Of a stretch of 12,415 bases of DNA, positions 6,084 through 12,415 are shown piece after piece. The notes below the pieces were generated by a model. The model saw only the letters and a list, made by a program, of their open reading frames with translations. It searched no databases and was not told where the DNA came from. Positions within the stretch are counted from its first letter, which is position 1; the number at the start of each line of letters is the position of its first letter. The position numbers and the translations under genes are program-made. The stretch is from Gammaproteobacteria bacterium (lineage in GTDB: Bacteria; Pseudomonadota; Gammaproteobacteria; GCA-001735895): assembly GCA_029882955.1 (NCBI GenBank), contig JAOUJX010000083.1:1-12415 (forward strand), read 5' to 3'.

Positions 6084-7358
6084 ATGAGTGACGACAGAAG
6101 TAAAAATAAGGACGAGAAGCTATTATATTGCTCTTTTTGCGGCAAGAGTCAGCACGAAGTCAAGAAACTGATTGCCGGACCCTCGGTTTTTATTTGCGAC
6201 GAGTGCGTCGACCTTTGTAACGATATTATCCGTGAAGAAATTCACGAAAATAATGAAGATACAGACAATAAGTTACCGATTCCCCACGAAATATTTAATG
6301 TTCTAGACGAATATGTTATCGGTCAGAGCCGAGCCAAGAGAGTCCTGTCTGTTGCCGTCTATAACCATTACAAACGCCTTGAAGTAGGGCATATAAAAGA
6401 CGATATTGAGCTCTCCAAGAGTAATATCCTGTTAATCGGTCCGACCGGTTCGGGTAAAACTCTACTAGCCGAAACTCTGGCTCGTCTGCTCAACGTGCCT
6501 TTCGCTATCGCCGATGCTACTACGCTGACCGAAGCAGGTTATGTGGGAGAAGATGTCGAAAATATCATTCAGAAGCTACTGCAAAAATGCGATTACGATG
6601 TCGAAAAGGCGCAAACCGGAATCGTGTATATCGATGAAATCGATAAGATATCGAGAAAATCAGATAATCCTTCGATTACCCGCGATGTTTCAGGCGAGGG
6701 CGTGCAGCAGGCTTTATTAAAGCTTATCGAAGGTACCATTGCTTCCGTACCGCCTCAGGGTGGAAGAAAACACCCGCAGCAGGAATTTCTGCAGGTAGAT
6801 ACCGGTAAGATCCTGTTTATCTGTGGTGGCGCCTTCGCTGGTCTCGATAAGGTAATTCTTAATCGCTCCGAAAAGGGCGGTATCGGTTTTGGTGCAGACC
6901 TGAAGAGCAAGGATCGTGAGAGCCAGTTTGGTGAAGTCATTACCAAAGTCGAGCCGGAGGATTTGATCAAATATGGGTTGATCCCGGAATTTGTTGGGCG
7001 ACTGCCAGTTATAGCAACCCTCGAGGAACTGGATGAGGAAGCCCTGGTCGAAATCCTGACCGAGCCCAAGAACGCTATCACCAAGCAATACCAGAAGATG
7101 TTCGAAATCGAAGGGTGCGAGATCGAATTCCGTCCTGATTCCCTCAATGCTGTTGCGAAGAAGGCAATGGAGCGAAAAACCGGTGCGCGGGGCCTGCGTA
7201 CCATATTGGAGAATACCTTGCTCGATATTATGTACGATCTGCCCGCAATGGAAGGCGTGAGCAAAGTCGTCGTCGATGCAGCCGTAATCGAAGGGAATGC
7301 TCAGCCCTATGTCATTTATGAAGGCGGCGAAATGCAGCGAGCGGCTTCTGACGAGTAA
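6084..7358 (+). CDS. clpX: ATP-dependent Clp protease ATP-binding subunit ClpX
   Basis: ClpX is the hexameric AAA+ unfoldase that recognises tagged substrates and threads them into ClpP. Its length of 424 aa equals that of E. coli ClpX. The N-terminal zinc-binding domain has Cys16, Cys19, Cys38 and Cys41. The AAA+ module shows Walker A GPTGSGKT (119-126), the pore loop GYVG (152-155), Walker B IVYIDEID (180-187), the RKH loop (228-230) and the ClpP-docking IGF loop (267-269). KTGARGLR is the sensor-2 arginine motif. The ribosome binding site is weak. It is followed by lon after 105 bp, the usual clpP-clpX-lon order, with its own candidate promoter in the gap from clpP. Confidence 0.98.
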   Translation: MSDDRSKNKDEKLLYCSFCGKSQHEVKKLIAGPSVFICDECVDLCNDIIREEIHENNEDTDNKLPIPHEIFNVLDEYVIGQSRAKRVLSVAVYNHYKRLEVGHIKDDIELSKSNILLIGPTGSGKTLLAETLARLLNVPFAIADATTLTEAGYVGEDVENIIQKLLQKCDYDVEKAQTGIVYIDEIDKISRKSDNPSITRDVSGEGVQQALLKLIEGTIASVPPQGGRKHPQQEFLQVDTGKILFICGGAFAGLDKVILNRSEKGGIGFGADLKSKDRESQFGEVITKVEPEDLIKYGLIPEFVGRLPVIATLEELDEEALVEILTEPKNAITKQYQKMFEIEGCEIEFRPDSLNAVAKKAMERKTGARGLRTILENTLLDIMYDLPAMEGVSKVVVDAAVIEGNAQPYVIYEGGEMQRAASDE

Positions 7359-7386
7359 ATCAATCTGATATTTGTAACCAGGTGCC

Positions 7387-7392
7387 TATAAT
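7387..7392 (+). promoter_or_regulatory. Candidate sigma-70 -10 box for lon
   Basis: A perfect TATAAT lies in the clpX-lon gap. The best -35 match is CTGATA at 7365-7370 with a 16-nt spacer, four of six. The start would be near 7399, just ahead of or overlapping the heat-shock-like element. It could supply the basal level of lon. Confidence 0.35.
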
Positions 7393-7396
7393 CAGG

Positions 7397-7424
7397 GTTG
7401 AAAAGGCTATATTTACATCCATAT
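7397..7424 (+). promoter_or_regulatory. Heat-shock (sigma-32) type promoter for lon
   Basis: GTTGAAA (7397-7403) matches the sigma-32 -35 consensus CTTGAAA in six of seven positions. After a 13-nt spacer, ATCCATAT (7417-7424) resembles CCCCATnT, keeping two of the four Cs plus A, T and the final T. The spacing is inside the normal range. lon is a classic heat-shock gene, so the position is biologically sensible. TTGAAA could also act as a sigma-70 -35 box with TATACG at 7422-7427 (18-nt spacer), so the sigma factor is inferred. Confidence 0.45.
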
Positions 7425-7463
7425 ACGTCTATATAAACCCGACACTCTTTATTCGAGGCTTTT

Positions 7464-9902
7464 ATGTCAGATACACAGGATATGCCGCTCGCAGAGGAAC
7501 AGGACCGACAGTTAATCCCGGTTCTCCCGTTGCGAGATGTTGTTGTTTACCCTCATATGGTAATCCCTCTATTCGTAGGGCGAGATAAATCCACCCGAGC
7601 CCTTGAAGCTGCTATGGCCGACAATAAAAAGATATTGTTACTGGCGCAGCGCAATGCTGAGGTTGATGACCCGGAACAAAAAGACCTCTATAAGATCGGT
7701 ACTCTGTCGACTATTTTGCAGATGCTTAAGCTACCCGATGATACGATTAAAGTATTGGTTGAAGGTGGAGATCGCGTCATTGTCGATACCATACTGGAAA
7801 CCAACGAATATTACTCTGCTTCGACTCAGGTTCTCGAAAAAACTGTTCTGGTCGATGATCGCGAAGCTGAAGTATTATTACGTTCGGTACTTAACCTGTT
7901 TGACCAATACGTCAAACTCAACAAAAAGGTGCCACCAGAAATTCTGACTTCGTTATCGGGAATTGATGATCCTAGTCGCCTGGCCGATACGATTGCTGCT
8001 CACATGTCGTTAAAACTAGATGAAAAGCAGGAGATCCTGGAAATCCTCGATCCGCGCGCTCGAATTGAACATATCATGAGCAAAATCGAAGGCGAAATCG
8101 ATCTCATGCAGATCGAAAAACGTATTCGTGGTCGCGTAAAGCAACAGATGGAGAAGAGTCAACGCGAGTATTATCTGAATGAGCAAATGAAAGCGATTCA
8201 GAAAGAACTGGGTGATATGGACGATGCTCCGAATGAAGTCGAAGATCTGCAAAATAAGATAGAGCAGTCTGGTATGTCGAAGGACGCCAGGGAAAAAGCC
8301 GATTCCGAACTCAATAAGCTGAAAATGATGTCACCGATGTCGGCCGAAGCAACGGTTGTACGTAACTATATCGACTGGCTGGTAAGTGTTCCCTGGAAGA
8401 AAAAATCAAAGATACGAAAAGATCTATCTCAGGCTGAAAAAGTCCTCGAAGAAGATCATTATGGTTTAGAGAAGGTCAAGGAGCGAATCCTGGAGTATCT
8501 CGCGGTACAGCAGCGTGTACGAAAATTAAAAGGCCCGATTTTATGTCTGGTTGGACCTCCAGGCGTCGGTAAGACCTCCATTGGTCGATCTATTGCTCGA
8601 GCCACTAATCGAAAATTCTCTCGTATGTCACTTGGCGGTGTCCGCGATGAGTCGGAAATTCGTGGTCATCGGCGTACCTATATAGGGTCAATGCCTGGAA
8701 AGATTATTCAGAACCTTTCTCGGGTAAAGGTACGCAATCCGTTATTTTTATTAGATGAAATAGACAAAATGGCAATGGATTTTCGCGGTGACCCGGCTTC
8801 GGCGTTACTAGAAGTTCTTGATCCCGAGCAAAACCACACGTTCGCCGATCATTATATGGAGGTCGATTTCGATCTTTCCGATGTCATGTTTGTTGCCACT
8901 TCTAACAGTATGAATATCCCTGGCCCCTTACTAGATCGCATGGAAGTTATCCGAATTCCCGGTTACACCGAGGATGAAAAACTTAACATCGCGCTAAAAT
9001 ATCTGGTACCAAAGCAAATCCGAGAGAACGGTTTGAAAGAAAAGGAGATCGATTTTCAGGAAAGTGCCGTACGTGAAATCATTCAACGTTACACCAGAGA
9101 AGCTGGTGTTCGAAGCCTCGAACGCGAGATTTCAAAAGTGTGTCGAAAGGCTGTGAAGAGTATGCTGCTTGAGCCAACTTCGGAATCCATCATAGTGGAT
9201 GACAAAAATATTGATAAGTACCTCGGAGTTAAGCGGTTTAGATTCGGATCGGCGGAAGAGAACGATCAGGTGGGGCAGGTTACCGGTCTCGCCTGGACCG
9301 AGGTGGGTGGTGAGCTGCTAACTATCGAATCTGCCGTAGTAGATGGTAAAGGCAAATTTGTTCAAACCGGACAGCTTGGAGATGTGATGAAGGAATCCAT
9401 TCAGGCCGCATTGACTGTTGTCCGTAGTCGTGCACGAGTTCTCGGCGTTAACCCGGAATTCAATGAGCAGAAAGATATCCATATACACGTGCCTGAAGGT
9501 GCGACACCGAAGGATGGTCCTAGTGCGGGCGTTGGTATGTGTACAGCGCTGGTTTCTGCTCTTACGGATATACCCGTCAAAGCTGAAGTAGCGATGACCG
9601 GTGAGATAACCCTCAGAGGCGAGGTGTTACCGATAGGGGGATTGAAAGAAAAGCTACTAGCCGCACATCGAGGAGGTATTACTACGGTGTTAATTCCTTC
9701 TGAAAATGAAAAAGACTTGAGTGAAATACCGGAAAATATTAAATCCCGGCTCAAAATTATTCCAGTCAGGTGGATAGATCAGGTTTTTGAGGTGGCTTTG
9801 GCTCATCAGCCGACGCCTCTACCGGCAGAAACAGAGGAGGCTCCCGAGTCAGGGAAGGCGAAACCAAAGGGAAAAAAGTCGCCGGAAGTGGTCGCTCATT
9901 AA
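7464..9902 (+). CDS. lon: ATP-dependent Lon protease
   Basis: Lon is a cytoplasmic hexameric AAA+ protease that degrades misfolded and many regulatory proteins. The 812-aa product has an N-terminal substrate-binding domain beginning LIPVLPLRDVVVYPHM and a helical region around 200-300. The AAA+ domain carries Walker A GPPGVGKT (364-371) and Walker B LFLLDEIDK (Asp431, Glu432). The protease domain has Ser687 in PKDGPSAG and Lys730 in GGLKEK, the Ser-Lys dyad with the same 43-residue separation as in E. coli. It exceeds E. coli Lon (784 aa) partly because of a Pro-, Glu- and Lys-rich tail after about residue 780. The ATG at 7464 follows GAGG (7455-7458) by 5 nt. Only a weak terminator-like element follows, and hupB starts 217 bp on. 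Confidence 0.98.
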   Translation: MSDTQDMPLAEEQDRQLIPVLPLRDVVVYPHMVIPLFVGRDKSTRALEAAMADNKKILLLAQRNAEVDDPEQKDLYKIGTLSTILQMLKLPDDTIKVLVEGGDRVIVDTILETNEYYSASTQVLEKTVLVDDREAEVLLRSVLNLFDQYVKLNKKVPPEILTSLSGIDDPSRLADTIAAHMSLKLDEKQEILEILDPRARIEHIMSKIEGEIDLMQIEKRIRGRVKQQMEKSQREYYLNEQMKAIQKELGDMDDAPNEVEDLQNKIEQSGMSKDAREKADSELNKLKMMSPMSAEATVVRNYIDWLVSVPWKKKSKIRKDLSQAEKVLEEDHYGLEKVKERILEYLAVQQRVRKLKGPILCLVGPPGVGKTSIGRSIARATNRKFSRMSLGGVRDESEIRGHRRTYIGSMPGKIIQNLSRVKVRNPLFLLDEIDKMAMDFRGDPASALLEVLDPEQNHTFADHYMEVDFDLSDVMFVATSNSMNIPGPLLDRMEVIRIPGYTEDEKLNIALKYLVPKQIRENGLKEKEIDFQESAVREIIQRYTREAGVRSLEREISKVCRKAVKSMLLEPTSESIIVDDKNIDKYLGVKRFRFGSAEENDQVGQVTGLAWTEVGGELLTIESAVVDGKGKFVQTGQLGDVMKESIQAALTVVRSRARVLGVNPEFNEQKDIHIHVPEGATPKDGPSAGVGMCTALVSALTDIPVKAEVAMTGEITLRGEVLPIGGLKEKLLAAHRGGITTVLIPSENEKDLSEIPENIKSRLKIIPVRWIDQVFEVALAHQPTPLPAETEEAPESGKAKPKGKKSPEVVAH

Positions 9903-9916
9903 GTATTTAAAAATTT

Positions 9917-9934
9917 ATGAGTGATTTCACACAT
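9917..9934 (+). terminator. Imperfect palindrome followed by a T run after lon
   Basis: ATG-A-GTGA-TT-TCAC-A-CAT is symmetric at 14 of 18 positions, starts 14 nt after the lon stop, and runs directly into TTTTT. As RNA the stem is short, A+T-rich and interrupted by an A-A mismatch, so it would be a weak terminator at best. A protein-binding site is the alternative. Confidence 0.25.
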
Positions 9935-9950
9935 TTTTGCCTGATTTAGG

Positions 9951-9979
9951 TTGACCCATAAGCCCGCTGTTGGTTTAAT
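9951..9979 (+). promoter_or_regulatory. hupB upstream promoter candidate P1
   Basis: TTGACC (9951-9956) is followed after 17 nt by TTTAAT (9974-9979), five of six matches in each box, with TGG immediately before the -10 box as in extended -10 promoters. Transcription would start near 9986, inside a 6-bp inverted repeat TCCCAG-CT-CTGGGA (9980-9993), leaving a leader of about 134 nt before hupB. This is the best consensus match in the lon-hupB gap. Confidence 0.6.
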
Positions 9980-10052
9980 TCCCAGCTCTGGGAGGGGGTG
10001 TATCCTGATAGTCATTTAAGACCGTCTGCGGCAAAAATAAATGAGAAAATAA

Positions 10053-10083
10053 TTGACATTGCGCCGCGTTCCGAATATCGGAA
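10053..10083 (+). promoter_or_regulatory. hupB proximal promoter candidate P2 with palindromic operator
   Basis: A perfect -35 box TTGACA (10053-10058) is followed at the ideal 17-nt spacing by TATCGG (10076-10081), a poor -10 box that would need help or be weak. The -10 lies inside a perfect inverted repeat TTCCGA-ATA-TCGGAA (10069-10083), which could be an operator. TATAAA at 10088-10093 is an alternative -10 but is badly spaced. The start would be near 10088, about 32 nt before hupB. Confidence 0.45.
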
Positions 10084-10119
10084 AACTATAAATTAACTTA
10101 AACCAATGGAAACAATCAA

Positions 10120-10392
10120 ATGAATAAATCTGAACTTATTGATGCAGTAGCAAGCGCCACCGATTTAAGCAAATCCGACTCTGCAAAAGCAGTTGATGGT
10201 GTCATCGCAGCCGTAACGCAGGCACTGAAATCGGGCGATCAGGTTACTGTTGTTGGATTCGGAACCTTCCTTGTTCGTCAACGTGAAGCACGCTCTGGGC
10301 GTAATCCAAGGACTGGTGAAACCATCCAGATTAAGGCATCAAAAGTTCCTGCATTTAAAGCTGGTAAAGCCCTGAAAGACTCTGTAAACTAG
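10120..10392 (+). CDS. hupB: DNA-binding protein HU-beta
   Basis: HU is a small basic dimeric nucleoid protein that bends and compacts DNA without strong sequence preference. The 90-aa product has the exact family length, the GFGTF turn, and the DNA-binding arm with the SGRNPRTGETIQI signature; the N-terminus MNKSELIDAVA is typical of HU-beta rather than IHF. The ATG at 10120 follows GGAA at about 9 nt. Position after lon and before ppiD matches the gammaproteobacterial order. The TAG stop is only 18 nt from tRNA-Val and no promoter is visible between them, so hupB and the two tRNAs may share a transcript that RNase P and other tRNA nucleases cut. Confidence 0.98.
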   Translation: MNKSELIDAVASATDLSKSDSAKAVDGVIAAVTQALKSGDQVTVVGFGTFLVRQREARSGRNPRTGETIQIKASKVPAFKAGKALKDSVN

Positions 10393-10410
10393 CGCGCCTT
10401 CAGCTACACT

Positions 10411-10486
10411 GGGTGCTTAGCTCAGCTGGGAGAGCATCGCCCTTACAAGGCGAGGGTCGGGGGTTCGATCCCCTCAGCACCCACCA
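10411..10486 (+). tRNA. tRNA-Val (anticodon TAC)
   Basis: A 76-nt tRNA. The acceptor stem GGGTGCT pairs with AGCACCC, followed by A73 and an encoded CCA. The anticodon stem TCGCC/GGCGA encloses CTTACAA, giving anticodon TAC. It is preceded by hupB with an 18-nt gap and followed by tRNA-Asp after 11 nt. Confidence 0.97.
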
Positions 10487-10497
10487 AATACTAATCA

Positions 10498-10574
10498 GGA
10501 GTGGTAGTTCAGTTGGTTAGAATACCGGCCTGTCACGCCGGGGGTCGCGGGTTCGAGTCCCGTCCACTCCGCCA
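10498..10574 (+). tRNA. tRNA-Asp (anticodon GTC)
   Basis: A 77-nt tRNA. The acceptor stem GGAGTGG pairs with CCACTCC (10564-10570), then G73 (10571) and an encoded CCA (10572-10574). The anticodon stem CCGGC/GCCGG encloses CTGTCAC, giving anticodon GTC. G73 and the GTC anticodon are the AspRS identity elements. A hairpin follows after 8 nt. Confidence 0.97.
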
Positions 10575-10582
10575 TCATTGAT

Positions 10583-10601
10583 AGCGCTCGTTTCGGGCGC
10601 T
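10583..10601 (+). terminator. Hairpin after tRNA-Asp, possible terminator
   Basis: AGCGCTCG pairs with CGGGCGCT across a TTT loop, an 8-bp G+C-rich stem with one G-T pair. The sequence after it is TCAACCCC, with no T run, so it is not a canonical intrinsic terminator; it may mark the 3' end of the tRNA precursor, act with Rho, or attenuate read-through into ppiD. TATAAA at 10629-10634 downstream could be a -10 box for ppiD, but no -35 box is properly spaced. Confidence 0.35.
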
Positions 10602-10656
10602 TCAACCCCAAAACTCTGATATCATTTTTATAAATTGAGCCTGGTGCAGATTAATC

Positions 10657-12415
10657 ATGTTGCAAGCAATTAGAGACAAAACCAGTGGCTGGATAGCTTA
10701 CCTCATTGTTTTTCTCATTAGTATTCCATTTGCCCTATGGGGCGTTAATTCCTACCTGGGCGGGGGTGAAGCAACGCCTGCCGCAATAGTAAATGGCGAG
10801 GAAATAAGTGCTCAAAATCTTGATACTGCTTACTCTAACTATCGCCGACGTTTGGCCGAAGTTTTCGGTGGGACGATCCCTGCCGGACTCGGTGATGAAA
10901 CAATCATGAAAGACCAGGTATTGAGCCAGTTAATTGAAGAATACGCGCTTCGCTCTCATTCCGATCAGAAACGTTACCGGATTGGTAATCAGCAACTTAA
11001 TGAAATTATTCGTTCGATGGAAGTTTTCCAGGTAGACGGAAAATTTGACCCCCACACTTATCAGTCACAGGTTCGCTCGCTGGGCTATTCGACAGCTGGG
11101 TTTGAGCAGGAGTTACGTCAGAGTCAGGCGATGCAGCAATTGCAATCTGGCATTGTAGCCACTGCATTTACGCCCCCTTACAGTGGTAGAAAACTGGCTA
11201 GTTTGACGAATCAAAAAAGACACATTCGTGTCATTACCCGGAAAATTGAAACTGAAAATCTAGCGATTGACGAATCTGAAATAGTTGATCACTTTGAGTC
11301 AAATTCTGTGAGTTATATGACTGATGAACAGGTTAAAATTGACTATATTGAAATCAGTCTCGAAGCTTTGAAGTCCTCGATTGAAGTGGGCGAAGAGCAA
11401 CTACGCTCTAGATACGAGCAGACTAAAGAGGCTTACTCCAGCGCAGAGAAGCGCACTGCCGGTCACATTTTGTTGACGGTCCCCGGCGATGCTACTCAGG
11501 GCCAGAGTGACGAGGTTAAAAACAAGCTGTTAGAGATTAAGTCACAGATTGATTCAGGTGCGGATTTTGCTGATTTGGCGAGACAGAATTCTGAAGATAC
11601 AATGTCAGGCAGCGAAGGTGGTGACCTGGGTCAAATCGAACGGGGCATGATGGTACAGCCATTCGAAACTGTTTTGTTTGGAATGGTAGTCGGTGAGGTA
11701 AGTGATCCCGTAAAAACCTCTTTTGGCTGGCATTTGATCAAATTGCACGAGGTTAGCGGAGCTGGAATTAAGACTTTTGAAGAGGTCCGGGACGAACTGG
11801 CGGATGAACTCAAAACCGAGTTGGCTGAGGGCCAGATTTACGATCTGACTGAAAACCTGGCTAATATAGCATATGAACAACCTGATTCACTGGAGCCCGC
11901 TGCGGAGCAACTCGATTTAGAGCTTCAGACATCCGGCTGGTTTAGTCGACATAGCGGTGAGGGCATTGCGGCTGAAGCCCTTATTCGATCTTCTGCTTAC
12001 TCAAATGAGGTGCTCACACAGGGAATTAATAGCGAAGCAGTCGAATTAGGCGATAGTCGAATTGTTTTTATACACTTGAGTGAACACAAGCCGGCTGCAG
12101 CCAGACCGTTGGAAGAGGTCAGGGATGAAATTGTTGTAACATTAAAAAAACGTAAGGCACGCGAAGAAACTCTTGAGCAGGGCAAGCAGGCTCTGGAAAG
12201 CATAACCGCTGGAAAGTCTCTGGACGATATGGCTGCTCAATGGCAGGTTGATATTCTCGACCCGGGTCTAATTGGTCGGGACAGTGATCAAATCGCTGGC
12301 GATCTGGTGAAATTGGCATTTACTATGAAAAAGCCACAGGGTAGTCCGGTTTATGAGGGCTTTTCTCATGCCAATGGTAATTATTCTCTTATTGAACTGA
12401 TTGCGGTTGAATCAG
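10657..12415 (+). CDS. ppiD: Periplasmic chaperone PpiD (parvulin-like), 3' end missing
   Basis: PpiD is an inner-membrane-anchored periplasmic chaperone near the Sec translocon that helps newly exported proteins fold. The frame is open from ATG 10657 to the window edge, 586 codons; E. coli PpiD has 623 aa, so a few dozen codons are probably missing. A single transmembrane anchor spans about residues 12-30 (WIAYLIVFLISIPFALWG), followed by the SurA-like N-terminal region. One parvulin domain lies at about 265-365, with GHILL (His270), GGDLG (321-325), MVQPFE (Met332, Phe336) and FGWHLIKL (Phe356, His359). These keep the usual parvulin active-site positions, although E. coli PpiD is reported to lack isomerase activity. 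GGTG about 10 nt upstream is a modest ribosome binding site. Position after hupB supports the name. Confidence 0.95.
   Translation, partial: MLQAIRDKTSGWIAYLIVFLISIPFALWGVNSYLGGGEATPAAIVNGEEISAQNLDTAYSNYRRRLAEVFGGTIPAGLGDETIMKDQVLSQLIEEYALRSHSDQKRYRIGNQQLNEIIRSMEVFQVDGKFDPHTYQSQVRSLGYSTAGFEQELRQSQAMQQLQSGIVATAFTPPYSGRKLASLTNQKRHIRVITRKIETENLAIDESEIVDHFESNSVSYMTDEQVKIDYIEISLEALKSSIEVGEEQLRSRYEQTKEAYSSAEKRTAGHILLTVPGDATQGQSDEVKNKLLEIKSQIDSGADFADLARQNSEDTMSGSEGGDLGQIERGMMVQPFETVLFGMVVGEVSDPVKTSFGWHLIKLHEVSGAGIKTFEEVRDELADELKTELAEGQIYDLTENLANIAYEQPDSLEPAAEQLDLELQTSGWFSRHSGEGIAAEALIRSSAYSNEVLTQGINSEAVELGDSRIVFIHLSEHKPAAARPLEEVRDEIVVTLKKRKAREETLEQGKQALESITAGKSLDDMAAQWQVDILDPGLIGRDSDQIAGDLVKLAFTMKKPQGSPVYEGFSHANGNYSLIELIAVES

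Noticed and set aside
6717..7264. Minus-strand open frames inside clpX
   Set aside because: They are complementary shadows of the ClpX AAA+ region, with no ribosome binding or family evidence seen.
7382..7588. Plus-strand 68-codon frame overlapping the lon start
   Set aside because: It covers the lon promoter region and the lon N-terminus in another frame and has no ribosome binding site or recognisable product.
9401..9754. Minus-strand open frame inside lon
   Set aside because: It is the complement of the conserved Lon protease domain; the Ser-rich product has no recognisable features.
9917..9934. CRP-binding site (GTGA and TCAC half-sites)
   Set aside because: The half-sites are separated by 2 nt, whereas a CRP site needs TGTGA-N6-TCACA.
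1..12415. Mobile element, CRISPR array, defence island or other novel system
   Set aside because: No transposase, integrase, regularly spaced repeats, terminal inverted repeats or unrecognised full-length gene was found. Every substantial coding frame belongs to a known family, and tRNA 3' ends show no duplicated attachment sequence.

Overview
The window is a stretch of housekeeping chromosome from a Gram-negative bacterium, almost certainly a gammaproteobacterium of moderate GC content. The evidence is the lipid A gene lpxH next to a cyclophilin and divergent from cysS, the order tig-clpP-clpX-lon-hupB-ppiD, CCA encoded in every tRNA gene, and protein lengths close to those of E. coli (CysRS 461 aa, ClpX 424 aa, HU-beta 90 aa). 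The order also resembles what I remember of Pseudomonas. The genus cannot be fixed by reading alone.

Layout. Positions 1-365 hold the 3' end of a ferritin-like DUF455 gene (+), which meets lpxH (-) tail to tail. A cyclophilin-type peptidyl-prolyl isomerase and lpxH form a minus-strand pair (1706 down to 362). cysS is divergent on the plus strand (1886-3271). A tRNA operon follows (Pro-TGG, Arg-TCT, His-GTG, a structured 150-bp spacer, Leu-TAG; 3377-3905) behind a strong stable-RNA type promoter. Next comes the proteostasis block: tig (3988), clpP (5308), clpX (6084) and lon (7464). hupB (10120) has two upstream promoter candidates and is followed 18 bp later by tRNA-Val(TAC) and tRNA-Asp(GTC). 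ppiD (10657) runs off the right edge, probably a few dozen codons short of its end.

How the genes work together. Trigger factor meets nascent chains at the ribosome. ClpX unfolds substrates and feeds them to ClpP. Lon degrades misfolded and regulatory proteins. PpiD is an inner-membrane chaperone facing the periplasm. HU-beta is a nucleoid protein. The tRNAs and CysRS belong to translation, and LpxH to lipid A synthesis. All three peptidyl-prolyl isomerase folds occur here: cyclophilin, the FKBP domain of trigger factor, and parvulin (PpiD).

I found no CRISPR array, insertion sequence, phage gene, toxin-antitoxin pair, defence gene or other unrecognised system. The observations worth a second look are regulatory or concern starts: two competing starts in the cyclophilin that would place it in different compartments, a short upstream ORF before cysS, tRNA genes joined without a visible promoter to tig and hupB, a repeat-rich spacer inside the tRNA cluster, a heat-shock-like promoter before lon, and palindromes over both hupB promoter candidates.
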